Shown: in pieces, positions 17,407 to 26,191 of the stretch
Layout of the letters: the number at the start of each line of letters is the position of its first letter
Numbering within the stretch: position 1 is the stretch's first letter
From: Methanosarcinaceae archaeon
GTDB taxonomy: Archaea > Halobacteriota > Methanosarcinia > Methanosarcinales > Methanosarcinaceae
Direction of reading: 5' to 3'
Assembly: GCA_021106765.1 (NCBI GenBank)
Contig: JAIOTO010000060.1
Span: forward strand, 1-39,777
DNA: 39,777 bases
The notes under the pieces: model-generated
What the model saw: only the letters and a program-made list of their open reading frames with translations
Databases searched by the model: none
What the model was told of the DNA's origin: nothing
Position numbers and translations under genes: made by a program

Positions 17407-18261
17407 TCAGTTCTTGATAAGTGCTTCCAAGAGGTGCCTGTCCCTGAGAAGACCCAGAAACGTATCATTTGAGTTCATGACCGGTATCTGATCGATCTTG
17501 TTCCGTCTCATCTTCAGGGCACAATCACTGACCCCTGTATTGTTCGATGCAGTTATCAATTCCTTGACCATTATATTTTTTACAGGAGTCTTTGGGACCT
17601 TTATCCTTGAGACACTGTAATAGATACTCATCGTATCTCTCATGGACTCCCAGGTCCATGCATCGTCATCGGAACCTGCAGACATATCGGACATTTCCAC
17701 AGTATCCTCGATCACACTGGCACCGATGATATCACGATCAGAGATGATACCCACCAGATTCAGGTCTGAATCGATTACAGGTGCAGCCTTCACGTGCCCC
17801 AGTTCCATGTTCCGTGCAACCACGGTCAATGGGGTATCACACCAAACAGGACCAATACCCCTTTTAAGATAGGATCCTATGGGTTCAGTAATGTTCAGGG
17901 ATGCGATACTCCCAACGATATCTGCCACCGTCACCAGTCCTAGCAGATGATGCTCCTCATCGACCACAGGCAAGCGTCTGAAACCATGCTCAACAAGCAG
18001 TTTAGCTGCATCGATGATGTTATTGTCTGGTCCGATGACGAACGGATCACGTACCATTATCAGTGCGATCTGCTCCTCTTCGGGATTTCTCAACAGGTCA
18101 CTTCGACTCACAACCCCAACGACTTTGTTATCCTTCAATACAGGAACACCTGAAATTTTTTTGCCCTTTAAAATTTCAAGTGCCTCGTCGCGGGAACCGG
18201 GCAGGGTCGTACATGCTACATCCCTGACCATTATATCTTTGATAAGTGTGTTTTCTGGCAT
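17407..18261 (-). CDS. Protein with four CBS domains
   Basis: A 284-aa cytoplasmic protein built of four CBS motifs, that is two Bateman modules, and nothing else. Repeats begin near DIMVRDVACTTLP, IMVRDPFVIG, SYLKRGIGPVWCD and NIMVKELITAS, each with the typical GVPVxD...VGVVSxxD pattern. Such proteins bind adenine nucleotides or SAM and act on partner proteins. The ATG at 18261 has GAGGT 8 bases upstream and is preferred to the TTG at 18285. It is third in an amidohydrolase-uspA-CBS unit (24 bp after uspA), suggesting a nucleotide-sensing role. The partner is unknown. Confidence 0.88.
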   Translation of the reverse strand: MPENTLIKDIMVRDVACTTLPGSRDEALEILKGKKISGVPVLKDNKVVGVVSRSDLLRNPEEEQIALIMVRDPFVIGPDNNIIDAAKLLVEHGFRRLPVVDEEHHLLGLVTVADIVGSIASLNITEPIGSYLKRGIGPVWCDTPLTVVARNMELGHVKAAPVIDSDLNLVGIISDRDIIGASVIEDTVEMSDMSAGSDDDAWTWESMRDTMSIYYSVSRIKVPKTPVKNIMVKELITASNNTGVSDCALKMRRNKIDQIPVMNSNDTFLGLLRDRHLLEALIKN

Positions 18262-18285
18262 GTTCTTAAAACCTCGACTGCACAA

Positions 18286-18738
18286 TTATTCTTTGCTGCT
18301 TCCCCGTATCACGAGGACCGGTACCTTTGAGTTCCGGGTTACCTTTTCAGCCACACTTCCAAGAAGGAACCTGTCCAATCCACCTTTACCAAGCGTACCC
18401 ACCACTATCAGGTCGATATCATTGTTCTCTGCGAACTCAATGATCTCATGACTTGGATGACCTTCCAGGATCTTGGATTCAACCTCCAGACCTGCCTCCG
18501 TCGCCAGTTCCTCTACCGTACTGGCAACATCCTTGCCTTCCGTTTCAAGCATTTTATACATCATTTCCCATCCGGCATCCATTGGAATGGAAGCAAACGC
18601 AGCAGTATCTACAACGTAGGCAACATACACTTTCGCCTCACTCAATCGTGCAAGCTCAATGCCATATGAAATAGCCATCTGATTCTGCTCAGAACCATCG
18701 GTAGTGATCATAATATTCCGGTACAGTTCACTTTTCAT
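18286..18738 (-). CDS. Universal stress protein, UspA family
   Basis: A 150-aa single Usp domain. The N-terminal strand NIMITTDGSEQNQMA has the conserved Asp, and the ATP-binding signature is complete (GTLGKGGLDRFLLGS, the G-2x-G-9x-G-S pattern), so it should belong to the ATP-binding branch. It lies between an amidohydrolase gene (26 bp upstream) and the four-CBS gene (24 bp downstream), all minus strand. Pairing of Usp and CBS proteins is frequent in archaea and suggests adenylate-dependent stress signalling. The specific signal is unknown. Confidence 0.93.
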   Translation of the reverse strand: MKSELYRNIMITTDGSEQNQMAISYGIELARLSEAKVYVAYVVDTAAFASIPMDAGWEMMYKMLETEGKDVASTVEELATEAGLEVESKILEGHPSHEIIEFAENNDIDLIVVGTLGKGGLDRFLLGSVAEKVTRNSKVPVLVIRGSSKE

Positions 18739-18764
18739 AAATTACCCTCTAATTGATCTTTTAA

Positions 18765-19898
18765 TTATATAGTACATGGACGGATTATCGATAATATATC
18801 ATCGGGTCTGCCCCTTCTGACGATACCGCCAAGAGGATCCTTGACCCCCATCAGGTTATTGGACCTACCGTTCAATATCATTAGACATGCCCTGTTACCT
18901 TCTTTTATTGAACCAATATTGTCAAGTCTCAATATCGAAGCCCCATTAAGCGTACACAACTTAAATACTTGTCTATCATCCAGACCAGCTATCTTTGATA
19001 GGAATTCCATCTCAGAGAACATATTGACAGAATTCAGCATCACATTATCCGTCCCCACAGCAACTTTGATACCCGCTTCAAGCATATTGCGAACAGGTGG
19101 CATACCTACATCAGTAATAAAATTTGATCTCGGACAGACGACCACCGGGACAGAGGCATCCGCTACCGCATTGAGATCTGCAGTATCTGCCTGTGTCAGA
19201 TGAATGAGCATATCCGGCTCAAGCGACAGGGCATCTTCAATATCCGTTCTGCTTTTCTCCCCGGCATGAATGGCAAAAAAGCGCTTCCATTTCCTTGTAT
19301 GGCCAGCAGCCTGCCTGAGCAGTTCCATATCCATATCATTAGTCCCGCTCATCCCAAGGCCATCGCCGTTCCTCAGTACCCGATCGACCTCTGAGAGAAT
19401 ATCTTCCAGCATACCTTCTGTGGAAGCAGGCCGCCCAAGGATAATACTATCAATGCATACCCCTTTGAGCACCTCCTTCAGGGCCATCAATCCCACAACA
19501 CCGCCTTCCCTGAAATCAGCAAACGCACATGTACCGGTAGACAGCATGTCCATGATGCTGGCCCGCATGTGTCGCATAAGCACATGATTTGGAGTACTGG
19601 AGAGGACACGATGTTTCAGCCCGTGTGGCGGGCGAACGAGCTGATCCAGGTCTCGCTGGACACAGATACCATCGCTGTTTCCAAGAGAAGGATCCTTGCA
19701 TACGGAATCTCCTATATGGGTTTGGGCATTGACAAAACAGGGAGCTATGATATTATCAGAAGAGGTAGCCTCCTCACCCACCTCGGTAATGATACCATCC
19801 TCTATGCAGACATACCCTTTGATGGGATCAAGATCATCACCATGCAGGATAGTACCATATATGATCTGTTCATAGGACTCGCAGGTTTCAGGAAGCAT
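18765..19898 (-). CDS. Amidohydrolase-family protein with altered metal-site motifs
   Basis: A 377-aa protein of the amidohydrolase superfamily (Atz/deaminase-like branch) with a small beta-sandwich made from both ends and a TIM barrel between. The strand 1 motif, normally HxH, reads NAQTHIGD here, with Q59 in place of the first His and H61 kept. Strand 5 HAGE is present with its His and Glu. Strand 6 reads IHLTQA, where homologues would be expected to carry a His at the Gln position. The strand 8 Asp in VGTDN is present. So it may bind metal poorly, use a changed site, or have lost catalysis. It heads the unit with uspA and the CBS gene. A TATA-like block lies about 30 bp upstream, implying a nearly leaderless message. 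Confidence 0.8.
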   Translation of the reverse strand: MLPETCESYEQIIYGTILHGDDLDPIKGYVCIEDGIITEVGEEATSSDNIIAPCFVNAQTHIGDSVCKDPSLGNSDGICVQRDLDQLVRPPHGLKHRVLSSTPNHVLMRHMRASIMDMLSTGTCAFADFREGGVVGLMALKEVLKGVCIDSIILGRPASTEGMLEDILSEVDRVLRNGDGLGMSGTNDMDMELLRQAAGHTRKWKRFFAIHAGEKSRTDIEDALSLEPDMLIHLTQADTADLNAVADASVPVVVCPRSNFITDVGMPPVRNMLEAGIKVAVGTDNVMLNSVNMFSEMEFLSKIAGLDDRQVFKLCTLNGASILRLDNIGSIKEGNRACLMILNGRSNNLMGVKDPLGGIVRRGRPDDILSIIRPCTI

Positions 19899-20060
19899 AT
19901 GGTATATGCAAATGGATATCCCTGTTAATATATGTAATGACAGTGTATCCTGTCAGATACCTTGATTCTATAAGCAATCGAAACAATAAAATAGAACATT
20001 TTTAAATTACCCGTTAGATAACACATTACGAACCTTTTCGATCACCAGGTGCAATCAAAA

Positions 20061-21293
20061 ATGAAAATCAGCAAGCCAAGAGGTACAAGGGATTTTCTTC
20101 CAGAAGAAACCACGCGTCGCAGACATGTAGAGAACATCATGCGGCAGGTTGTGAATAACTGGGGGTATCATGAGATAATCACTCCCACGTTCGAGAAACT
20201 TGACCTGTTCACTCTGAAATCCGGTGAAGGGGTCGTTGGAGAATTGTACAATTTTATGGATAAGGGCAACAGAGAGATGACCCTGCGGCCGGAATTGACC
20301 GCTCCAGTGATGCGGATGTATGTCAATGGGCTTCAGGCCAACCCGCGGCCGCTCAAGTTGTTCTATTTTGAGAACTGTTTCCGCTATGAAAGGCCACAGA
20401 AGGGACGGTACAGGGAATTCTGGCAGTTCGGTGTGGAAGTTATTGGGAGTAAACTGACAGATGCCGATGCTGAGATCATCGCACTTGCATCCGAAATGAT
20501 AAGGGCTGTGGGCATACAGGGTGATCTGCATGTAGGGCATCTGGGCATAATACGGCATGTTCTGCGGGACCTTGGCAGCGAGGAGCAGACAAAGATCATG
20601 AGACTCGTGGACAAAAAGGATGATTCAGGACTGGAGGATTACCTGGAAGAGATTCATGCAAGTGCAGAAATTCGTCGCAACGTGCTGGAGCTGATCTGCC
20701 TGAGTGGGGAAGATGCTGTCTTAAAAGCTCGTCAGATCATCGGTGACATTGAGGAACTTGATCATTTCGAGGAACTTCTCACTCTTCTTGCAGCCTATGG
20801 GGTTAACTATAATATCGACTTTGGGATCGCACGTGGCCTGGATTATTATACAGGCATGGTGTTCGAGATCTATGCTGAGGGACTCGGAGCCCAGAACCAG
20901 GTATGTGGCGGCGGGTCATACCAACTAATCCAGCTCTTCGGTGGAGGAGATGTACCATCCACGGGTTTTGGTCTTGGCTTTGATCGCATAATGGAGATCT
21001 GCAAGATCGAACCGGACCGTGCTGTAAACGCCGTTGTCATCGCCACAGACGAGACGCGTACTGATGCGATAAGGGTTGCCACTGCAATGAGAGAAACGAT
21101 ACCAGTGTACCTGGACATCATGAAACGGAACTTCAAGGCACAGCTATCCTATGCCAACAACATGAACGCCGATTTTGCTGTGATCGTTGGCAAACGGGAG
21201 GTCGAAGCCGGACAGGTGACTCTGAAGGATATGCACTCCGGTGAACAGACCCAGCTAACCCTTGAGGAAGCGATACGCCAGATCACACTATAA
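20061..21293 (+). CDS. hisS: Histidyl-tRNA synthetase
   Basis: Class II aminoacyl-tRNA synthetase charging tRNA-His (410 aa). Seen: N-terminal [12 protein letters not shown], motif 2 [19 protein letters not shown], the histidine-binding signature ARGLDYYTG and the [13 protein letters not shown] block, motif 3 GFGLGFDRI, and a C-terminal anticodon-binding domain. The ATG at 20061 is chosen over the GTG at 20049 because AGGTG lies 9 bases upstream of it. A TATA-like block ATTTTTAAATTA lies near 19997. The four pilin-like genes begin 2 bp after its stop and probably share its transcript. Confidence 0.96.
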   Translation: MKISKPRGTRDFLPEETTRRRHVENIMRQVVNNWGYHEIITPTFEKLDLFTLKSGEGVVGELYNFMDKGNREMTLRPELTAPVMRMYVNGLQANPRPLKLFYFENCFRYERPQKGRYREFWQFGVEVIGSKLTDADAEIIALASEMIRAVGIQGDLHVGHLGIIRHVLRDLGSEEQTKIMRLVDKKDDSGLEDYLEEIHASAEIRRNVLELICLSGEDAVLKARQIIGDIEELDHFEELLTLLAAYGVNYNIDFGIARGLDYYTGMVFEIYAEGLGAQNQVCGGGSYQLIQLFGGGDVPSTGFGLGFDRIMEICKIEPDRAVNAVVIATDETRTDAIRVATAMRETIPVYLDIMKRNFKAQLSYANNMNADFAVIVGKREVEAGQVTLKDMHSGEQTQLTLEEAIRQITL

Positions 21294-21295
21294 AT

Positions 21296-21784
21296 ATGTG
21301 GATATTTGATCCTGCAGGATTCTGTAGTGATGAGGAGGCGGCTGATGCGCTGCCCATGCGGTTCACAGTGGCAGCCATGCTGGTACTGCTGCTCATGGTG
21401 CTGTTCACCACTGCAATACTTGATCTGAAGTATGTTGCAGACAGGCACCACACCGACGTTGCCCTGTCGAAGATCACATATAATGCCGAGCAGATGACAC
21501 TGCGGGGTGCAGGCACGATGATCAGCCTTAAGGTAGATATCCCTTCAGATACGAAGATCGTCCTTGGAGCACTTCCTGATAGCGAGAATACATGGCCTGA
21601 GGATGCGAGCAATTACTACATCCAGACCGGTGAACAGCGTGTTATCCATGAGACAGATGCCTTGTTCTCCAACATCCATCTGGATGGGACATACACACTC
21701 TCATCGGGACAGCACCAGGTGATGCTGGAGTCCGTAACAGAGGCCAGCAGCGGAAAAATATTCGTCAAAATATACGATATCTGA
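21296..21784 (+). CDS. Pilin-like secreted/membrane protein, cassette gene 1
   Basis: A 162-aa protein of unknown function. The start DEEAADALPMRFTVAAML resembles the N-terminus of archaeal type IV pilins (an acidic DEEA stretch before the helix), followed by one strong hydrophobic helix at about 22-42 and a beta-rich polar domain containing SLKVDIPSDTKIVLG. It begins 2 bp after the hisS stop. It is likely an N-terminally anchored, outward-facing subunit. Prepilin processing is inferred, not shown. Confidence 0.72.
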   Translation: MWIFDPAGFCSDEEAADALPMRFTVAAMLVLLLMVLFTTAILDLKYVADRHHTDVALSKITYNAEQMTLRGAGTMISLKVDIPSDTKIVLGALPDSENTWPEDASNYYIQTGEQRVIHETDALFSNIHLDGTYTLSSGQHQVMLESVTEASSGKIFVKIYDI

Positions 21785-21803
21785 AGGATGGATTGTCATA
21801 CCA

Positions 21804-22406
21804 TTGAACACATTCCGTGACCTTTGCAATGACCGGTCAGCATGGATAGATTTCGTGCTATCCAAAACCGCACTGATCATTGCAAGTGTGATACTGATAT
21901 CGGCCTCCTATCAGCTGGCTCAGGATCTGGGAGGCCAACACATGGAACAGGAACTGGATGTGATCGCCCTTGGCCTGAAATATGCCATCGATGATGTGGG
22001 AAGCTTATCGTACACGGGAAATGAGGGCCATACCTACACGTTCGATCGTGTGGATCTCGGTTGGGAACAGCCGATCAAAGCATACGTCAGCAGTGAATAC
22101 GTGCGCATTGAGGCATTGCATCAGGAACGTCCCATCCATTCGGTCGTGCCAATGACGTTCAGGATGTTGCCATTCAATGAAAGCACACTTCGAAACTTGT
22201 TATCTATAAACTTTGCAGGCCAGAATGGCAGTATGCAGGAACCTCTTAACAGTGATTGTGACCAGGTAATGGGAACTCTGGCGCAAACCGGGAGTTGGGA
22301 AATACTGTTAAATACGAGCAAAACGGTCTGTATGAAAAAAACACCCATATACATACAAAATAATTCAGAGGTATCATCTCTTGACCTTATTCTCGTTTAT
22401 CAATGA
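21804..22406 (+). CDS. Pilin-like secreted/membrane protein, cassette gene 2
   Basis: A 200-aa protein of unknown function with one N-terminal hydrophobic helix at about 20-36 (TALIIASVILISAS) preceded by NDRSAWIDF, then an extracellular-looking domain with two Cys in the C-terminal third. The start is a TTG at 21804 with GAAGGATGG about 12 bases upstream. No better ATG exists in frame before the helix. It follows gene 1 by 19 bp and overlaps gene 3 by 26 bp. Confidence 0.68.
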   Translation: MNTFRDLCNDRSAWIDFVLSKTALIIASVILISASYQLAQDLGGQHMEQELDVIALGLKYAIDDVGSLSYTGNEGHTYTFDRVDLGWEQPIKAYVSSEYVRIEALHQERPIHSVVPMTFRMLPFNESTLRNLLSINFAGQNGSMQEPLNSDCDQVMGTLAQTGSWEILLNTSKTVCMKKTPIYIQNNSEVSSLDLILVYQ

Positions 22407-22872
22407 TGATCGCGGAGTACTGGAACCGCACAATGATATACTGGCAACCGCCCTTATGATCATCGGTTTTGTGGTCCTTGCAGCGATCCTGGCACAGACC
22501 TATCTGACTTACGATGATAACTCCATGGTACTCCGGAACTATGAGGAAGCCACCCGTATCGCTGAGAATATTGCTTCATTCGATGAGATACAGGCAGCAG
22601 GCCCTGACAGAATCTCGGCACAGGCACTTGACACCATCAGCTATCCTATCTCCGACAGTGAGGCTCACCGGAGATTCTTTGCGAGGTATGCCGATGGCCT
22701 TGACCTTTCGGTACACATCACGACCGATGACGGACATCATCAGTGGACCATCGAACGGTATAGTACCCATACTTTGGGAAACAATGTGATCGCAGCATCC
22801 GTGCCGGTGGTGATCGAGCTGAGCCCTGCTGAGTTCGCATCGGGCACGATCAGGGTCAGTATCCAAAAATAA
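22381..22872 (+). CDS. Pilin-like secreted/membrane protein, cassette gene 3
   Basis: A 163-aa protein of unknown function. NDDRGVLEPHND precedes a helix at about 20-40 (ILATALMIIGFVVLAAILA). The Arg-Gly before the helix looks like a class III (prepilin peptidase) cleavage site. The rest is a mixed alpha/beta domain. The TTG start at 22381 has GAGGT about 9 bases upstream and lies inside gene 2, a 26-bp overlap that suggests coupled translation. Confidence 0.7.
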   Translation: MTLFSFINDDRGVLEPHNDILATALMIIGFVVLAAILAQTYLTYDDNSMVLRNYEEATRIAENIASFDEIQAAGPDRISAQALDTISYPISDSEAHRRFFARYADGLDLSVHITTDDGHHQWTIERYSTHTLGNNVIAASVPVVIELSPAEFASGTIRVSIQK

Positions 22873-22905
22873 GTGGTTTCGAGGGAATAGGGGATAGAGA
22901 TAGCA

Positions 22906-24081
22906 ATGAAACGAATAACAGAACTATCGGATAACACCACAGCATTTGCATCGACAGTGGATGCAATATTCTTCCTGGTCCTTGTCTCCGTTGCAGCGGT
23001 CATCCTCATGCCGTCCATCACCGCAGATGGACAATACGATGCAGCACGATATACGGCCACCCAGGACTTTGAGACGCATCTGCTGGAGACGCTGCTAAAT
23101 GGGAAGATCGATGATTTCGGATACACCCTTTCTCCAACCACCATCATCAACCTGTCCATGCCAAACAGTTCCATTGCCACCGACGCGACCGATGCGGTCC
23201 TTGGAAAACACCAACATCATCGGACGCTCTCGGACCTTATCGCAGAGGACATGCTCCTGGGACTATCCGTGGTGGGGAACAACAGTTATACCCCCATCAA
23301 TCCCATGGCAGAGGAGCATGGGACCCAGACACGTGACGCCATTCGCTCATACCTTGACAGTACGATAGGAAGGCGCTATGATTACCGGTTCGAGACACGT
23401 TGGGTGCCGTTTAATGGATTTCCTCTTGAAAGCCGTATTGTCGTGGGCAACGTGCCACTACCCGACGCCATCCGACAGAGTGCCATGATCACACTGCCCC
23501 TTGCACACCGTGTGTCCAGGGACGCCATCCTGGGCCCCATTAACGATACCGTCCTTGCAGATATGAACACGTCCTTACCCGCGATGCGTTCCACAGCATA
23601 CCATGCCGCATTCAACCAGAGCATCACGGTGGCTTCACATGATGCATCCCTGATGATCACTGAACTGGTGTTTCCGGCCGATCACCTGAGATCGCTGCTC
23701 AGGTCCGGTTCCCATACAAGCAATGAGCAAAGGGGTCTGATGGGAGACCCACAAACCATCAACTGTACCCCGGACCTGATGATGGCAACCCAGCTTATTG
23801 AACACATGACCACTGCCCTCAACCTGACAAACCTGACCGTGTCCACAAAACTAAGCAGCAGTGCTGTTACTCAGATAGAGGACGAAATGGTCCTGATGAA
23901 CCAGCGGCAGATAATGACCTCCATGAACGAGGAACTGTCCGGGGGTATCAACGCGACGGTGGCCCTGATGGTAAACAGCAGCGGACCGGAACAGACGACA
24001 GCACTACGGGATAAACAGGTTGATTCGATATACCGGACTGTCAATACTGCAGGTGTGGATGTCGTACTGAGCCTGTGGTGA
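22906..24081 (+). CDS. Large single-helix secreted protein, cassette gene 4
   Basis: A 391-aa protein of unknown function. A short cytoplasmic stretch ending FASTVDAIFF leads into one helix at about 18-38 (FFLVLVSVAAVILMPS), then a long exported domain rich in Asn-X-Ser/Thr sites (several NxS/T sequons), as in archaeal surface glycoproteins. No second membrane segment or known enzyme motif is visible. It ends the cassette. No assembly ATPase, TadC-like platform or prepilin peptidase gene is adjacent, so these subunits must use a machine encoded elsewhere if they assemble. Confidence 0.72.
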   Translation: MKRITELSDNTTAFASTVDAIFFLVLVSVAAVILMPSITADGQYDAARYTATQDFETHLLETLLNGKIDDFGYTLSPTTIINLSMPNSSIATDATDAVLGKHQHHRTLSDLIAEDMLLGLSVVGNNSYTPINPMAEEHGTQTRDAIRSYLDSTIGRRYDYRFETRWVPFNGFPLESRIVVGNVPLPDAIRQSAMITLPLAHRVSRDAILGPINDTVLADMNTSLPAMRSTAYHAAFNQSITVASHDASLMITELVFPADHLRSLLRSGSHTSNEQRGLMGDPQTINCTPDLMMATQLIEHMTTALNLTNLTVSTKLSSSAVTQIEDEMVLMNQRQIMTSMNEELSGGINATVALMVNSSGPEQTTALRDKQVDSIYRTVNTAGVDVVLSLW

Positions 24082-24123
24082 AGAGTTTGATATAGGAAAA
24101 ATGTGCAAAAATCCTTGGGATTA

Positions 24124-24162
24124 ACATCTGAGGTATCCAACGATAAGTTATATATCAGATGT
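24124..24162 (+). promoter_or_regulatory. rps15 promoter with TATA box inside an 8-bp inverted repeat
   Basis: A TATA-like element GTTATATATC (about 24147-24156) is flanked by ACATCTGA (24124-24131) and TCAGATGT (24155-24162), exact reverse complements. The leader to the rps15 ATG at 24314 would be about 130 bases, long enough for autogenous control by S15. The repeat could also end the upstream transcript. The gap 24082-24313 holds nothing else I recognise. Confidence 0.4.
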
Positions 24163-24313
24163 CTGGATTATTACGTTCACTTCGCCCACACAGTTATCAA
24201 GCTAATCTACAACATAATTTAGTTTGATCCGTCGAAACTGTATCTACAATAGCGTTTCGAACACATAACAGAGAAAATAAGATCATTACATTACCACTAT
24301 AGAGAGGAATGAT

Positions 24314-24772
24314 ATGGCAAAAATGCATACTCGCAAGAAAGGGAAATCCGGTTCAACGAAGCCGATAAGGACCGAAGCACCGGCATGGTCCCTGACAGAT
24401 GCGGATGAGATTACAAAAGTAGTACTGGACATGTGGAAACAGGGAAATTCCACAAGTGAGATCGGAATGTCACTCAGGGACAACTATGGCGTCCCGGATG
24501 TGACCCTTGCTATCGGCAAGAAGATCACAACGATCCTTGAAGAGAACAACGTCGCTCCTAACGTGCCGGAAGACCTGTACAACCTGATCACAAAGGCCAT
24601 CGGGGTCAGAAAACATCTTGCGATGAACACCAAGGATGTTCACAACAGACGTTCCCTGCAATCCACTGAATCCAAGATCAGGCGACTGGTCACATACTAC
24701 CAGTCTGAAAAGATACTCCCATTAGAATGGAAGTACAAACCTGAGACTGCAGAAATGCTGCTCACAAGGTAA
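24314..24772 (+). CDS. rps15: 30S ribosomal protein S15
   Basis: Archaeal/eukaryal type S15 (uS15, 152 aa), which binds the 16S rRNA central domain. The archaeal N-terminal extension [14 protein letters not shown] is followed by [11 protein letters not shown], then the S15 core with [19 protein letters not shown], the rRNA-binding helix region, and the usual end [24 protein letters not shown] lies before the ATG. A clear hairpin terminator follows, so it is transcribed apart from the glm genes. Confidence 0.97.
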   Translation: MAKMHTRKKGKSGSTKPIRTEAPAWSLTDADEITKVVLDMWKQGNSTSEIGMSLRDNYGVPDVTLAIGKKITTILEENNVAPNVPEDLYNLITKAIGVRKHLAMNTKDVHNRRSLQSTESKIRRLVTYYQSEKILPLEWKYKPETAEMLLTR

Positions 24773-24789
24773 ACGATCATCATATTGCT

Positions 24790-24833
24790 TGTCCGGCTCT
24801 GTGCCCTGCATATCCGGACATGTCGCTTTTTTT
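24790..24833 (+). terminator. Hairpin terminator after rps15
   Basis: TGTCCGG (24790-24796) pairs perfectly with CCGGACA (24814-24820). A run of seven T residues (24827-24833) follows 6 bases later. It separates rps15 from the glm operon. Confidence 0.6.
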
Positions 24834-24925
24834 ATTATCTCCTGAGTTATCCATTGGATCACGGCAGTTTGTCCCTGTAAACCGTTACTTTCATCTGATC
24901 TTATCCCGGGGACCATTTCTCAAAG

Positions 24926-24940
24926 GGAAGATATAAATTG
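24926..24940 (+). promoter_or_regulatory. BRE/TATA promoter of the glm operon
   Basis: GGGAAGATATAAATTG has a purine-rich BRE-like part before TATAAA (24932-24937). The ATG is at 24963, about 26-31 bases on, so the transcript should start at or within a few bases of the start codon. No SD is present, in keeping with a leaderless message. Confidence 0.6.
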
Positions 24941-24962
24941 TTATACTGACCACTATAGATAC

Positions 24963-26180
24963 ATGAAAGCGATTATTCTTGCTGCGGGGGAAGGGGTGCG
25001 ATGCCGACCCCTTACACTCACCCGTTCAAAGGTCATGCTTCCTGTTGCCAATAAACCAATACTTGAGCACATTATCCATTCACTTGCAACCAATGGGATA
25101 CAGGACATAATACTGATAGTTGGTTATGAAAAGGAACGCATAATGAACCACTTTGAGGACGGAGTGAATTTTGGTGTAAATATACGATATATCGAACAGA
25201 CCGCACAGCTCGGAACAGCCCACGCTATCCAGATGGCCCACACGCTGATAGAGGACGATGAAGAACGGTTCCTTGTCTTGAACGGTGACAACATTATTGA
25301 GCCACGCACGATATCTGACCTCATTTCCCGATGCCGGGGCGATGCCACTATTTTGACAACAAGGAGAGTACACACTACGGGTTATGGAGTAGTGAACGCA
25401 GACGGGGAGAAGGTCAGGAAGATCATCGAAAAATCTACTACAGCGATCAGCCATCTTGTGAATACTGGAATATACGTATTCAATCCCAGGATATTTCAGG
25501 AGATCGAGCGAACAGCTATCTCACAGAGGGGGGAATATGAGATCACAGACACCCTGCAACAGATGATCGATGAAGGTCAGGACGTGACAATGATATCTAC
25601 GGAATCATTGTGGCTGGATGCAGTGTACGCCTGGGACCTGCTGGAAGCGAATTCCACGGTATTGAACATCTCTGAACCGGGATCGATGAAAGGCTCTGTC
25701 GAGGACGGGGCAGTGGTCATCGGCGACGTCCGGACCGGAAACAACACGACCATACATCCAGGATGCTACATCGTGGGACCAGTGGCGATCGGTGACAATT
25801 GTGACATCGGGCCACATGCAGTCATCCTGCCTTCGACCACCATTGGTGACAATACATCCATAGGATCATTCACACATATACAGAACACCATCATAATGAA
25901 CGATGTGAGGATCGGACCACATGGTTATATATCCAATTCGGTCATCGGCAGCAATGACTCTATCGGACCGTATTTTATCACTGAAGAGAAGGATAACGTG
26001 AGCATGGAAGTAGAAGAAGTGCTCACCACCGCTGGCAAGCTGGGCACCATCACGGGCGATGATACAGTGATAGGACACCGCGTCCTTGTCAAAGCTGGGA
26101 TCCTTATCGCTGCCAACTGCAGTATCGAGTCAGGAAATGTTATCACGAAACATTTGCCAGTAAATTCTATTGTTATTTGA
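24963..26180 (+). CDS. GlmU-like sugar-1-phosphate nucleotidylyltransferase, divergent paralogue
   Basis: A 405-aa two-domain protein: an N-terminal nucleotidyltransferase (about 1-230) and a C-terminal left-handed beta-helix of hexapeptide repeats (about 245-400). The nucleotide-binding loop reads AAGEGVRCRPLT, where the usual TRM after GEG is VRC. The Asp of NGDN for metal is kept. The beta-helix lacks the GAGTKxANLRHD and KLGVIMGDD blocks seen in the paralogue at 29351, so acetyltransferase activity is doubtful. It begins the operon with glmS, glmM and a standard glmU. It may have a different sugar or only the uridylyl/thymidylyl step. It shares a 37-bp identical DNA tract with the paralogue. 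Confidence 0.85.
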   Translation: MKAIILAAGEGVRCRPLTLTRSKVMLPVANKPILEHIIHSLATNGIQDIILIVGYEKERIMNHFEDGVNFGVNIRYIEQTAQLGTAHAIQMAHTLIEDDEERFLVLNGDNIIEPRTISDLISRCRGDATILTTRRVHTTGYGVVNADGEKVRKIIEKSTTAISHLVNTGIYVFNPRIFQEIERTAISQRGEYEITDTLQQMIDEGQDVTMISTESLWLDAVYAWDLLEANSTVLNISEPGSMKGSVEDGAVVIGDVRTGNNTTIHPGCYIVGPVAIGDNCDIGPHAVILPSTTIGDNTSIGSFTHIQNTIIMNDVRIGPHGYISNSVIGSNDSIGPYFITEEKDNVSMEVEEVLTTAGKLGTITGDDTVIGHRVLVKAGILIAANCSIESGNVITKHLPVNSIVI

Positions 26181-26191
26181 AGGGTAAAAAC

